NCBI GenBank assembly: GCA_024402995.1
Contig: JAKSSR010000005.1
Location: 1-37,944 of the forward strand
DNA length: 37,944 nucleotides
Source: Clostridia bacterium
Lineage (GTDB): Bacteria > Bacillota > Clostridia > Peptostreptococcales > Anaerovoracaceae
Direction: 5' to 3'
Of the stretch, positions 15,369 to 23,805 are shown in pieces (the stretch's first letter is position 1; each line of letters opens with the position of its first letter). The notes under the pieces were generated by a model. The model did not search any database and was not told where the DNA came from. It was given only the letters and a program-made list of their open reading frames with translations. Both the position numbers and the translations under genes were made by a program.

Positions 15369-16334
15369 CTACTGATCTGCAAGTAAGATCTCAAGGAGTC
15401 TGTCCAGTTCGCCTCTGCTGTAATATTCCAGCTCCAGCTTACCTTTCTTTTCAGTACCGTTGATCTTTACCTTTGTACCAAGAGCTTCAACCAGCTTTTC
15501 TTCCATGTGTCGAATGTCGGAAGGCTTGGATTTTGAACGTTTGCGGGGTTTCTTATCTGCGGATTTAGAGCCTGTGTAACTCTCGATTTTTCTTACGGAC
15601 CAGCCGTTTTCTACGGCAAGCTTTGCTGCCTCAAGCTGCAGCTCTTCTCCCTGAAGTCCGGCGATCGCTCTTGCATGTCCGGCAGAAAGAGTTCTCTCCG
15701 CCACCATATTCCTGATTTCTTCCGGGAGCTTCAGCAGTCTCAGAGAGTTGGCAATATAAGGTCTGGATTTGCCTATGACTTTTGCAGCTTCATCCTGATT
15801 AAGACCATATTCGCTCATGATTTCCTGAATTCCTTCAGCTTCTTCAATGCTGTTCAGGTCTTCACGCTGCATGTTTTCGATCAGGGCATAGAAAGCGTTC
15901 TGTCTGTCGTCAAGCTTTCTGACTATAGCGGGGATCTGCTTAAGTCCGGCCTTTCTTGCGGCGCGCCAGCGTCTTTCGCCTGCTACAAGTTCATACCCTT
16001 TGCTTGCAGGACGAACCAGAACCGGCTGTATCACGCCATATTCCAGAATTGAAGATGCCAGATCGTCCAGTGCTTCTTCATTAAACTCTTTTCTCGGCTG
16101 GGCAGCATTGGGCTTAATATCGCTGAGATTGATATATACTATCTTTTCCCCCGCGTCTTCTTCTTTTGTTTCTTTTTGCTTAACCGTTGCAGTTTCAGGC
16201 TTTACAGCCTTAGCACCTGCAGCCTTTTTTTCTTCTTTTGCGGGTTCTATGCTTGCTGGTTTAGGATCAAATCCTACATCTTCAAATAAGGATCCAAGAC
16301 CTCTGCCAAGGCCGCCGGTCTTCGCTTTAGCCAT
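15369..16334 (-). CDS. parB: Chromosome-partitioning protein ParB (Spo0J), CTP-dependent DNA clamp
   Basis: ParB binds parS, hydrolyses CTP, slides and spreads on DNA and recruits SMC. It has 321 residues from ATG 16334 (MAKAKTGGLGRGLGSLFED, the family start; Shine-Dalgarno GGAGG). After a charged, Ala/Lys-rich linker (about 25-65) come the CTPase motif GERRWRAA (119-126), ENMQREDLNSIEEA, a helix-turn-helix (LNQDEAAKVIGKSRPYIANSLRLL) and a C-terminal dimer domain. Eight bases overlap the parA end. The two parS sites lie just upstream of parA. A longer in-frame start at 16367 is not supported. Confidence 0.96.
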   Translation of the reverse strand: MAKAKTGGLGRGLGSLFEDVGFDPKPASIEPAKEEKKAAGAKAVKPETATVKQKETKEEDAGEKIVYINLSDIKPNAAQPRKEFNEEALDDLASSILEYGVIQPVLVRPASKGYELVAGERRWRAARKAGLKQIPAIVRKLDDRQNAFYALIENMQREDLNSIEEAEGIQEIMSEYGLNQDEAAKVIGKSRPYIANSLRLLKLPEEIRNMVAERTLSAGHARAIAGLQGEELQLEAAKLAVENGWSVRKIESYTGSKSADKKPRKRSKSKPSDIRHMEEKLVEALGTKVKINGTEKKGKLELEYYSRGELDRLLEILLADQ

Positions 16335-17103
16335 GCTTTGCCTCCGTTCTGAGGAACTCCTCTGCAAACTCCTGATAAGCCTTTGCCCCCTTTGATCTGG
16401 GGTCGTAAGAAGTGATGGGAAGTCCGTAACTTGGAGCCTCCGCTAGCCTTACATTTCTGGGGATGACCGTTGAATACAGAAGGCTTCCGAAGTACTTCTT
16501 TACTTCCTCAACGACCTGAATCGAAAGATTTGTTCTTCCGTCAAACATGGACAGAATTACACCTTCTATGGAAATATTCGGATTTAAGCTGCGTCTTACA
16601 AGATCGATGGTGCTCATCAGCTGGCTTACACCTTCAAGAGCGTAAAATTCGCACTGGATAGGAATAAGAACGCTGTCTACAGCAGTCAAAGCATTGATAG
16701 TCAGCAGGCCCAATGAAGGCGGACAGTCTATGAAAATATAGTCATAGACAGTTCTTACCTTATCAAGAGCTTTCTTAAGTCTCTTTTCTCTTCCTTCCAG
16801 CTGGACCAGTTCGATTTCCGCTCCGGCAAGGTCTACGCTTGCGGCAATTATGTCAAGATTCTTAACTCCGGTACTATATATAGTATCTTTCGGGTCTAAA
16901 TTTTCTTCTATAAGAAGATCATAGCTGGTTTTCTTCAGACCTTTTTTTACAATTCCCAGGCCGCTTGTTGTATTTCCCTGAGGATCTATATCGAGGACCA
17001 GAATTTTTTTACCCTTAAGCGCAAGACATGCTGCCAGGTTAATATTCGTGGTTGTTTTACCAACTCCACCCTTCTGGTTAAATATTGCTATTGCTTTACC
17101 CAT
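16327..17103 (-). CDS. parA: Chromosome-partitioning ATPase ParA (Soj)
   Basis: ParA/Soj is a deviant Walker A ATPase that works with ParB in origin segregation and, in B. subtilis, regulates DnaA. From ATG 17103 (MGKAIAIFNQKGGVGKTTTN, Shine-Dalgarno AAAGGA) it has 258 residues. It shows KGGVGKTT (deviant Walker A, about 11-18), VLDIDPQGNTTSG, and IDCPPSLGLLTINAL (Walker B-like). The N-terminus is short, without the helix-turn-helix of plasmid ParA, as expected for a chromosomal copy. An upstream in-frame ATG at 17124 has no good Shine-Dalgarno. Confidence 0.96.
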   Translation of the reverse strand: MGKAIAIFNQKGGVGKTTTNINLAACLALKGKKILVLDIDPQGNTTSGLGIVKKGLKKTSYDLLIEENLDPKDTIYSTGVKNLDIIAASVDLAGAEIELVQLEGREKRLKKALDKVRTVYDYIFIDCPPSLGLLTINALTAVDSVLIPIQCEFYALEGVSQLMSTIDLVRRSLNPNISIEGVILSMFDGRTNLSIQVVEEVKKYFGSLLYSTVIPRNVRLAEAPSYGLPITSYDPRSKGAKAYQEFAEEFLRTEAKHG

Positions 17104-17150
17104 ATTTTTCCTTTCATTTGTCATTTACTTCTCAGAAAGTCGGTAAAAGA

Positions 17151-17179
17151 ATTATACAACATTATAATTTTACTTTCCA
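17151..17179 (-). promoter_or_regulatory. parA: Putative promoter of parAB
   Basis: On the minus strand TGGAAA (17179-17174), a 17-base spacer and a perfect TATAAT (17156-17151) lie 48 bases before the parA ATG, just downstream of the parS site at 17192-17207. ParB bound at parS could occlude it; that is inference. Confidence 0.55.
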
Positions 17180-17191
17180 CCCATTTTTGTA

Positions 17192-17207
17192 TGTTTCACG
17201 TGAAACA
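17192..17207. other. parS site 1 (ParB binding palindrome)
   Basis: TGTTTCACGTGAAACA is an exact copy of the 16-base B. subtilis-type parS palindrome. It lies between rsmG and parA. Confidence 0.95.
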
Positions 17208-17214
17208 TGACAAT

Positions 17215-17246
17215 AAAAAAGTGAAACGCCGATTTCGACGTTTCAC
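17215..17246 (-). terminator. Terminator after rsmG, overlapping parS site 2
   Basis: On the minus strand the stem CGTTTCAC/GTGAAACG (17246-17239 and 17228-17221), with a 10-base loop, is followed by TTTTTT (17220-17215). It separates the mnmE-mnmG-rsmG transcript from parAB. Its left arm is shared with the parS at 17239-17254. Confidence 0.72.
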
Positions 17247-17254
17247 GTGAAACA
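17239..17254. other. parS site 2 (one mismatch)
   Basis: CGTTTCACGTGAAACA differs from the parS consensus only at the outermost base. It starts 47 bases from parS site 1 and 7 bases beyond the rsmG stop, and shares eight bases with the terminator stem. Confidence 0.92.
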
Positions 17255-17260
17255 TTATAC

Positions 17261-17956
17261 TTATACCAAGGGTTCTTTTGACGGAAGCCCAGCCTTTCTA
17301 GGATAAGTTCCGGGAGTTTTTGAAACCTTCTCAACCCTTACAAATCCATGGCCTGAGCCTTCTATACCATCGTTTTCAAATTCATGAAGAAGGCCGCCGA
17401 GCTTCGTGACTGCATGGGCTGCAGCCTCAATTTCTTCAGCAGCATTTTCAGTTTTGTACGCCGTGAAACTGCCTCCGACCTTTGCAAAGGGGAGACAATA
17501 TTCAGAAAGAGTAGTCATATTGGCAACTGCTCTGGAGACTACCAGATCGAAACTTTCTCTGTAATCTTTCTGTCTTGCCAGATCCTCTGCTCTGGAATGT
17601 ACTGTCCGAAGATTAGCAAGCCCTATTTCATCGGCAACAGCCTGTACAACCTTCAGCTTCTTTCCAATTGCATCCATAAGGACAAATTCCTTATCCGGAT
17701 ATGCGATTGCGAGGGGAACACCGGGCAGTCCGCCTCCGGTACCTACATCTATAATACGCGCTGCTGTTGAAATTTCAGGCCTACCGACGATCGTAAGAGA
17801 GTCGATGATATTCTTCTGAATAAATTCTTCCTCATCTTTTACCGCTGTGACATTTATCTTTTCATTCCATTCAAGAGTAAGTTTCATGAATTGGTAATAT
17901 TTGTCACATAATTTAGAATCAATGCCCTTTTCAGTAAGGAATTCTATTAAAGTCAT
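17261..17956 (-). CDS. rsmG: 16S rRNA (guanine-527-N7)-methyltransferase RsmG (GidB)
   Basis: RsmG methylates G527 of 16S rRNA near the decoding centre with SAM; loss gives low-level streptomycin resistance in several bacteria. The 231-residue protein has a class I Rossmann methyltransferase fold with IIDVGTGGGLPGVPLAIAYP (SAM site), a VLMDAIGKKLKV acidic-loop region, and DLVVSRAVANM. It keeps the usual mnmE-mnmG-rsmG-parA order. The spacing from mnmG is 72 bases. Confidence 0.96.
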   Translation of the reverse strand: MTLIEFLTEKGIDSKLCDKYYQFMKLTLEWNEKINVTAVKDEEEFIQKNIIDSLTIVGRPEISTAARIIDVGTGGGLPGVPLAIAYPDKEFVLMDAIGKKLKVVQAVADEIGLANLRTVHSRAEDLARQKDYRESFDLVVSRAVANMTTLSEYCLPFAKVGGSFTAYKTENAAEEIEAAAHAVTKLGGLLHEFENDGIEGSGHGFVRVEKVSKTPGTYPRKAGLPSKEPLV

Positions 17957-18028
17957 TTTCCATATCCTATCAAACGCCGCAATGAGCCTTACTCAACTTG
18001 ATTTAAGACCCCCAAAAACATTGAAAAA

Positions 18029-19906
18029 TCAAGCTTTTTCGTTCTTGTGCAGATATACGAGAAGAACATTGATATCCGCCGGAGAAACGCCTGAAATACG
18101 AGATGCCTGACCAACGCTTGCAGGTCTGAACTGGTCAAGCTTCTGTCTTGCTTCAAGTCTGAGACCTTCCATACCCAGGTAATCTATACCATCGGGAAGA
18201 ACTTTATTTTCAAGTTTCTTAAAAGCTTCTATCTGAGCAAGCTGCTTATCGATATATCCGGCATACTTCAGTTCAACTTCGACTTTTGTAATTACGTGAT
18301 CTGAAAGAGAAGGTCTTTCAGTATCGATAGCTGCCATATTTGCATATGTAACCTCAGGTCTCTTGATAAGATCAGCGAGACTTATGCGGTTGTCTATGGG
18401 TGAAGCACCGAGGGAAGCCAGCCATTTATTGATTTCAGACGGGGCTTTTGTAGTCTGCTTAAGCCTTGAAATTTCAAGCTCTGTAAGCTTTTTAGACTCA
18501 CAGAATCTTGCGTATCTTTCTTTACTTACAAGGCCAATGTCATAGCCCTTCTGCGTCAGTCTCAGATCCGCGTTGTCCTGACGGAGAATAAGCCTGTATT
18601 CCGCTCTTGAAGTCATTATACGATAAGGCTCATTAGTACCTTTAGTGACCAAATCGTCGATGAGAACGCCGATATAAGCCTCGGATCTGTCCAAAATGAA
18701 GGGATTTTTGCCGTCTAGCCACAAAACTGCGTTAATTCCGGCCATAAGTCCCTGGGCTGCAGCCTCTTCATAACCGGAACTTCCGTTAAACTGGCCTGCA
18801 CAGAAAAGACCTTTAAAGTTCCTGTGTTCAAGGTTAAGTTTAATATCAAGAGGATCTATACAGTCATATTCTATGGCATAGGCAGGCCTTACAAGTTCAA
18901 TGTTCTCAAGACCGGGAATAGTTTTATAAAAATCACGCTGCACATCTTCGGGAAGGCTTGAAGACATACCCTGAAGATACATTTCTTCAGTTGACAGCCC
19001 TTCCGGTTCCACGAATAACTGATGACGTTCTTTATCAGCAAAGCGCTCTATTTTAGACTCAATTGACGGGCAATATCTGGGACCTACACCCTCGATCAAA
19101 CCACCGAACAGAGCAGAACGGCTGAAATTGTCACGAATTATCCGGTGAGTTTCCTCATTTGTATAGGTCAGATAGCAATTTACCTGTTCCTTATCCAGAT
19201 CATCATTCATAAATGAGAACGGGACCACGTGATCATCCGGTTCCTGGACCTGCATTTTACTGTAATCCAGAGAACTGGACAGTACACGGGCAGGCGTTCC
19301 GGTCTTGAATCTTCTAAGCTTAAGACCCTTCTGCTTAAGATTTTCAGCAAGCATGTTGGATGGTGCAAGACCATTGGGACCGCTTTCCATAACACAGTCA
19401 CCGATATAAATCTTTCCTCCAAGGAAGGTACCCGTAGCAATGACCACTGCGTCACAGTTAAAGTAAACTCCTGTTCTTAGGAGCACGCCCTTGACCCTGT
19501 TGTCTTCAGTAAAATCAATATCTACAGCCTCTCCCTGCCTCAAAAGAAGATTGGGAGTAGTCTCCAGAATATGCTTCATTTCATCATGATATCGGACCTT
19601 GTCAGCCTGAGCACGAAGAGAATGGACAGCAGGACCCTTTGCGGTATTCAGCATTCTGCTCTGAATAAAGGTCTTATCAATTACAAGACCCATCTGACCG
19701 CCGAGAGCATCTATTTCTCTTACCAGGTGACCCTTTCCGGTACCACCGATTGCAGGATTGCAGAACATATTGGCAACTGCTTCAAGATTAATGGAAAGTA
19801 TAAGGGTCTTCTTGCCCATTCTCGCAGAAGCAAGGGCCGCTTCACAACCGGCATGTCCGGCTCCTATGACGATAACATCGTATTTGCCTAAAGGTTTAAT
19901 TTCCAT
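18029..19906 (-). CDS. mnmG: tRNA uridine-5-carboxymethylaminomethyl modification enzyme MnmG (GidA)
   Basis: MnmG with MnmE installs the (carboxymethyl)aminomethyl group on wobble U34 of tRNAs. The 625-residue FAD protein has the N-terminal dinucleotide motif [20 protein letters not shown]. It also has the family signatures [26 protein letters not shown] (here [19 protein letters not shown]) and [16 protein letters not shown], and a helical C-terminus for MnmE/tRNA contact. It lies 9 bases after mnmE. Length is normal. Confidence 0.97.
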   Translation of the reverse strand: MEIKPLGKYDVIVIGAGHAGCEAALASARMGKKTLILSINLEAVANMFCNPAIGGTGKGHLVREIDALGGQMGLVIDKTFIQSRMLNTAKGPAVHSLRAQADKVRYHDEMKHILETTPNLLLRQGEAVDIDFTEDNRVKGVLLRTGVYFNCDAVVIATGTFLGGKIYIGDCVMESGPNGLAPSNMLAENLKQKGLKLRRFKTGTPARVLSSSLDYSKMQVQEPDDHVVPFSFMNDDLDKEQVNCYLTYTNEETHRIIRDNFSRSALFGGLIEGVGPRYCPSIESKIERFADKERHQLFVEPEGLSTEEMYLQGMSSSLPEDVQRDFYKTIPGLENIELVRPAYAIEYDCIDPLDIKLNLEHRNFKGLFCAGQFNGSSGYEEAAAQGLMAGINAVLWLDGKNPFILDRSEAYIGVLIDDLVTKGTNEPYRIMTSRAEYRLILRQDNADLRLTQKGYDIGLVSKERYARFCESKKLTELEISRLKQTTKAPSEINKWLASLGASPIDNRISLADLIKRPEVTYANMAAIDTERPSLSDHVITKVEVELKYAGYIDKQLAQIEAFKKLENKVLPDGIDYLGMEGLRLEARQKLDQFRPASVGQASRISGVSPADINVLLVYLHKNEKA

Positions 19907-19915
19907 CTTATATTC

Positions 19916-21286
19916 TTACTTTCCAAGGCAGAACCTTGCAAAAATTTCGTTGATAATTTCATCACTGGCAGTATCACCGGTTATCTCACCAAGATAATCA
20001 AATGCAGCTCTGATATTCACTTCAATAAAATCAAGAGCCTCGTGAATTGCTGTCATATTTTCTGCCTGCTCAACTTCTTCTTTTGCTTTTCTAAGCAGAC
20101 TTGCATGTCTGACGTTAGTCACCAGAACATCGTTTTCGCGCCTTATCTGTCCGCCTGTGACAAACATTTCAATAGCATCTTCAAGTTCTTCAACACCCTT
20201 GCCTTCCGCAAGAGAAGTCTTTATGACCTTTAAATTAGGAGCTGTTTCAAGCATATTTTCATCTGTCACAGTGTGGAGATCCTGCTTGTTCAGAACAATG
20301 ATCGCAGATCTGTCATTTATCATTTTCAACAGTTCTTTGTCCTCTTCTTCAAGAGGAGTGCTGCTGTCTATAAGAAGTAAAATGAGATCAGCTTTATCGA
20401 AAGCCTGTTTACTTCTTTCAATTCCAAGACTCTCCACAGGGTCATCAGTTTCGTGAATTCCAGCAGTATCCGTAAAGCATATTCTTATTCCTCTCAGAGA
20501 CGCCTGTTCTTCAATGGTGTCTCTTGTCGTACCGGGAATATCGGTAACAATACTGCGGTTTTCTTTCAGAAAAACGTTCATTAAAGATGATTTTCCTACG
20601 TTGGGCTTACCTACTATCGCAACGGAAAGGCCTTCTCTTATAATTTTACCTTCTCCAGCTGAAACAAGTAAGTTATTAATTTCATCGTTTATTAGCGATA
20701 AACGATTTAATATTTGATCATAGGTTATTTCCTCAATATCCTCATCGGGGTAATCCATATTGACCGTAATATCTATAAGAAGCTCTTTGAGTTTGTCCCT
20801 TACAGCCCTTACCTTAGATGATAAGTTTCCTCCCATCTGCCCGAGAGCTGCATCAAAGGATCTGGAGCTCCTTGCTTTTATAAGATCTATAACCGCTTCT
20901 GCCTGAGAAAGGTCCATCCTACCGTTGAGGAAGGCCCTCTTGGTAAACTCTCCCCTTCCGGCTGGTTCAGCACCGCTTCTTAAACAGAGTGCAAGTATTT
21001 CCTTTAAGGAAATATAACTTCCGTGGCATTGAATTTCCACCACATCCTCACCGGTATAAGTATGAGGAGCCTTCATATAAACAGCCAGAACTTCATCAAG
21101 TCTGGTTCCGTTCTGGGGGTCCTCGATATACCCGTAATGCATATATCTGGGCTTAATGATCTGTACGCCTTTGGCGGACACGAAAATCTTCGTAAGTATA
21201 TTCAGGGACATGGGCCCGGACATTCTTACGATGCCGATTCCGCTTTCTCCGTATGCAGTTGAAATAGCAGCGATAGTTGATTCCAT
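19916..21286 (-). CDS. mnmE: tRNA modification GTPase MnmE (TrmE)
   Basis: MnmE is the GTPase partner of MnmG and binds a folate C1 donor. The 456-residue protein has an N-terminal folate-binding domain (MESTIAAISTAYGESGIGIVR). A G domain is inserted in the helical domain (GKPNVGKSSLMN for G1, IPGTTRDTIEE for G2, DTAGI for G3, NKQD for G4). The C-terminus has the catalytic cysteine motif FARFCLGK (FCxGK). It starts after a terminator that follows jag, so an additional promoter is likely but not clear. Confidence 0.97.
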   Translation of the reverse strand: MESTIAAISTAYGESGIGIVRMSGPMSLNILTKIFVSAKGVQIIKPRYMHYGYIEDPQNGTRLDEVLAVYMKAPHTYTGEDVVEIQCHGSYISLKEILALCLRSGAEPAGRGEFTKRAFLNGRMDLSQAEAVIDLIKARSSRSFDAALGQMGGNLSSKVRAVRDKLKELLIDITVNMDYPDEDIEEITYDQILNRLSLINDEINNLLVSAGEGKIIREGLSVAIVGKPNVGKSSLMNVFLKENRSIVTDIPGTTRDTIEEQASLRGIRICFTDTAGIHETDDPVESLGIERSKQAFDKADLILLLIDSSTPLEEEDKELLKMINDRSAIIVLNKQDLHTVTDENMLETAPNLKVIKTSLAEGKGVEELEDAIEMFVTGGQIRRENDVLVTNVRHASLLRKAKEEVEQAENMTAIHEALDFIEVNIRAAFDYLGEITGDTASDEIINEIFARFCLGK

Positions 21287-21291
21287 AGTTC

Positions 21292-21315
21292 AAAAAAGAG
21301 GCCTTTTCAGGCCCC
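21292..21315 (-). terminator. Terminator between jag and mnmE
   Basis: On the minus strand GGGGCC and GGCCTC form a 6-base stem (one G-T pair) around the loop TGAAAA, followed by TTTTTT. It would end or attenuate the rpmH-rnpA-yidD-yidC-jag transcript before mnmE. Confidence 0.7.
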
Positions 21316-21323
21316 TTAAGTTC

Positions 21324-22256
21324 TTATTTAGAAGCTTCGATAATGACCCTTCTGTAGGGCTCTTCACCTTCACTTCTGGTGGTTACCTCAGGACGCCTTT
21401 GCAGAGCCGTGTGGATAACTTTTCTTTCATAAGGATTCATAGGTTCAAGTCTGACGGTCTTACCGGTGCGGACGGCTTTGTCAGCCAGTCTGAATGCCAA
21501 CTTCTCCAGAGTCTTTTCTCTCTTTTCTCTATAGTTTTCGGCATCGACGATAACGCGGGTATAACCGGGCTTTTCCTTATTTACAACAAGGCTGGTAAGA
21601 TACTGGATAGCATCAAGAGTTGCTCCTCTCTTACCAATAATGGTACCTGTATCAGGTCCTTCGATCTCGCAGTAAACGCATTCAGCATTCTTGCTGACCT
21701 TGACGCTTACGTTAAGACCCATTTCTTTAACAACGCTTTCAAGGAAGACCTTTGCGGGATTTTCCGGATCTTCAACAAGATCAGCAGGCTTTTCCACCAG
21801 TACCTTGATTTCTTCGGGCATTTCGCCTTCTTCGAACTCAACGGAAGGCTTCTTTTCGCGCTGTTTTCTGCTCTTACTCTTGCTGCGGCTTCTTTCTTTA
21901 CGGGAAGGAGCGGCTGCAGGCTTTTCAGCCTCTTCCTTTTCTTCTCCGTCAACACCACAGACTTCTATGCAGATTTCCTTGTTTCCTTCGTATGTGACTT
22001 TCTTTTCCGGCTTTTCGGCTTTTTCGGATTTTTCAGCCTTTACAGCTTTCTCAGCCTTCTCAGGAGCCGGAGTTTCCTTCTTGACCTCAATCTCTTCTAC
22101 ACGGACCTTTGCAAGTTTAGAGCCTATGCCGAAGAAGCCTCTTGAGGGCTGCTCCAGGACAGTTACTGTAACTTGGTCACGGGTAAGCTTGAGATCCTTC
22201 AGGGCAAGTTCGACTGCAGAGTCGATATTGTCGCCCCATTTTTCAGAATATCTCAT
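21324..22256 (-). CDS. jag: Jag/KhpB RNA-binding protein
   Basis: KhpB (Jag) is a KH-R3H RNA-binding protein that in Gram-positives partners with KhpA and affects cell elongation and division. The 310-residue protein has a Jag-N domain (about 1-55). A very charged Lys/Glu/Ala linker follows (about 56-140, with repeats of the EKAEKA and KAEKSEK type). Then come a KH domain with the loop GKRGATLDAIQYLTS and a C-terminal R3H domain ending in HTALQRRPEVTTRSEGEEPYRRVVI-like sequence. The long linker is typical of clostridial homologues. The start has a GGAGG Shine-Dalgarno. It follows yidC by 16 bases. Confidence 0.95.
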   Translation of the reverse strand: MRYSEKWGDNIDSAVELALKDLKLTRDQVTVTVLEQPSRGFFGIGSKLAKVRVEEIEVKKETPAPEKAEKAVKAEKSEKAEKPEKKVTYEGNKEICIEVCGVDGEEKEEAEKPAAAPSRKERSRSKSKSRKQREKKPSVEFEEGEMPEEIKVLVEKPADLVEDPENPAKVFLESVVKEMGLNVSVKVSKNAECVYCEIEGPDTGTIIGKRGATLDAIQYLTSLVVNKEKPGYTRVIVDAENYREKREKTLEKLAFRLADKAVRTGKTVRLEPMNPYERKVIHTALQRRPEVTTRSEGEEPYRRVIIEASK

Positions 22257-22272
22257 TTTGCCTCCAAAGATG

Positions 22273-22968
22273 CTATTTGTTTTTCTTCATATTCTTCTTT
22301 ACTTCTTCTTCGGCTTCTCTCTTAAACTTCATTTCCTTGCTCTTCTTATTAAGGAAGAAGGTCTGGATCATCTGGAATCCGTTACCGATTGCCCAATAAA
22401 GTGCAAGACCTGCAGGGAAGCTCTTTGCAAGTGCAAAGATCATGACGGGGAAGAAATACTTCATTCCGCTCATCATACCTGTTGTATCGTTGGAAGATGA
22501 CTGAGCCTGAGTAAAATACGTGGTGATACCGGCCAGGATAGGAAGTATCCAGGCATCGGGCTGGCTCAGATCGGGGATCCAGAAAAATGATTCATGTACA
22601 GCAACGATCATTTTTGCTGTATTGATGTAGCTTAAGGGATCTCTTAATAAGGCATACAGACCGAAAATGATAGGCATCTGAATAAGGAGAGGAAGACATC
22701 CGCTTGTGGGACTGATTCCTTCCTTCTGATAAAGTTCCATTGTTTTCTGATTCAACGTTTCTTTATCATGTGCGTATCTGGACTGTATTTCCTGCAGTTT
22801 TGGCTGCAGTTCTGCCATACGAGCACTGTACTTAATCTGCTTTCCGTAAAGGGGAAGCATAATAAGTCTGATCAGTAAAGTCAGAATAATTATAGAAAAT
22901 CCATAGTTATCTACAACATTGTAGATAAGGGACAACAAGTAACCAATCGGTGTAGCTAATAACTTCAT
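22273..22968 (-). CDS. yidC: Membrane protein insertase YidC/SpoIIIJ
   Basis: YidC inserts and folds membrane proteins with or without Sec. The 231-residue protein has the short Gram-positive form with five membrane segments. It includes the conserved first-core helix with the hydrophilic-groove arginine (SIIILTLLIRLIMLPLYGKQ) and the following cytoplasmic hairpin (MAELQPKLQEIQSRYAHDKETLNQK). A basic tail (KFKREAEEEVKKNMKKNK) fits ribosome contact. No lipobox is visible, unlike B. subtilis SpoIIIJ. It lies 36 bases after yidD. Confidence 0.96.
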   Translation of the reverse strand: MKLLATPIGYLLSLIYNVVDNYGFSIIILTLLIRLIMLPLYGKQIKYSARMAELQPKLQEIQSRYAHDKETLNQKTMELYQKEGISPTSGCLPLLIQMPIIFGLYALLRDPLSYINTAKMIVAVHESFFWIPDLSQPDAWILPILAGITTYFTQAQSSSNDTTGMMSGMKYFFPVMIFALAKSFPAGLALYWAIGNGFQMIQTFFLNKKSKEMKFKREAEEEVKKNMKKNK

Positions 22969-23004
22969 AGTTGCTGTTTTCCTCCAATAATACCTTTCGC
23001 TATT

Positions 23005-23214
23005 TTAGGGAACTGGGTCATATCCGCCGGGGTGACCCGGATGACACCGGAGTATTCTCTTAATTCCAAGAATAGTTCCTTTAACAGCACCGTATTTTTG
23101 AATTGCCTCCTTTGTGTATTGAGAACACGTGGGAGTATAAATGCAGTGAGGACCGATGAGCGGTGAAATACATTTCTGATATACGTTTATCAAAAAAATA
23201 AATATATGCCTCAT
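23005..23214 (-). CDS. yidD: Membrane insertion efficiency factor YidD
   Basis: This 69-residue protein has the conserved YidD cysteines and motif [31 protein letters not shown], then [20 protein letters not shown]. YidD is a small membrane-associated protein that helps YidC-dependent insertion. It begins just after the rnpA stop (Shine-Dalgarno AGGT overlapping the rnpA end), in the usual rpmH-rnpA-yidD-yidC order. Confidence 0.95.
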   Translation of the reverse strand: MRHIFIFLINVYQKCISPLIGPHCIYTPTCSQYTKEAIQKYGAVKGTILGIKRILRCHPGHPGGYDPVP

Positions 23215-23217
23215 CAG

Positions 23218-23562
23218 TTACCTGCTCTGCGGCAAAAATCCGGCCTTCTTAAAAATTCCTCTTATAGATCTGGCAACATCATCACATTTTGCATCTGTAA
23301 TGGTGTTTCTGGCTATGAAAAGAATATCATAACCTGCGGGAAGATTATCTTCTACCTGGCGAAAGGCTTCTTTCATAAGACGCCGCGCTCTGTTTCTCGC
23401 GACGCTGTTTCCTACCTTTTTGCTTGCCAAAAAGGCTTTTCTGCTTAAGTCAAGGTTGTTTTTGATATAAAAAACCACCACATACTTACTTCCCGAGGAT
23501 TTTCCTTTACGATACAGGTTATTAAAATCATCCCTGTTTCTTAAAACATCGGGTTTCTTCAT
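23218..23562 (-). CDS. rnpA: Ribonuclease P protein component RnpA
   Basis: RnpA binds the catalytic RNase P RNA and helps process the 5' ends of pre-tRNAs. The 114-residue basic protein has the RNR signature KVGNSVARNRARRLMKEAFR and the conserved N-terminal LRNRDDFNNLYRKGKS. Length is usual. It follows rpmH with a 34-base gap. Confidence 0.96.
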   Translation of the reverse strand: MKKPDVLRNRDDFNNLYRKGKSSGSKYVVVFYIKNNLDLSRKAFLASKKVGNSVARNRARRLMKEAFRQVEDNLPAGYDILFIARNTITDAKCDDVARSIRGIFKKAGFLPQSR

Positions 23563-23596
23563 GCTTTAACCTTTATTCCTGTCACAAAAAATTTTC

Positions 23597-23734
23597 TTAG
23601 ACGGTGAGAGACTTTCTGCCTCTGAGTCTTCTTCTCTTCAGAACGTTTCTGCCATTCTTGGTAGCCATTCTCTTACGGAAACCGTGTTCCTTCTTTCTCT
23701 GTCCCTTCTTGGGCTGATAAGTCATTTTGCTCAT
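23597..23734 (-). CDS. rpmH: 50S ribosomal protein L34
   Basis: I read this short 45-residue gene on the minus strand: [20 protein letters not shown] and onward to [14 protein letters not shown], the nearly invariant L34 sequence. The ATG at 23734 has an AGGAGG Shine-Dalgarno 7 bases upstream. The usual start gives MKRTYQPKK; here the protein begins [10 protein letters not shown], so an internal ATG at 23725 is a minor alternative. It heads the L34-RnpA-YidD-YidC-Jag transcript. Confidence 0.96.
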   Translation of the reverse strand: MSKMTYQPKKGQRKKEHGFRKRMATKNGRNVLKRRRLRGRKSLTV

Positions 23735-23776
23735 GAGTGTATCCTCCTCTCTCATATTTTAAGCAATAAGCTCTTA

Positions 23777-23805
23777 ATGATATAATTTTAAAAATCTTTT
23801 GTCAA
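23777..23805 (-). promoter_or_regulatory. rpmH: Strong sigma-A promoter of rpmH, overlapping the recF stop
   Basis: A perfect -35 TTGACA (23805-23800), a 17-base spacer and -10 TATCAT (23782-23777, one mismatch) lie 42 bases before the rpmH ATG. The -35 falls inside the last codons of recF, so the spacer between the genes carries the promoter and no terminator is seen. Confidence 0.85.
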
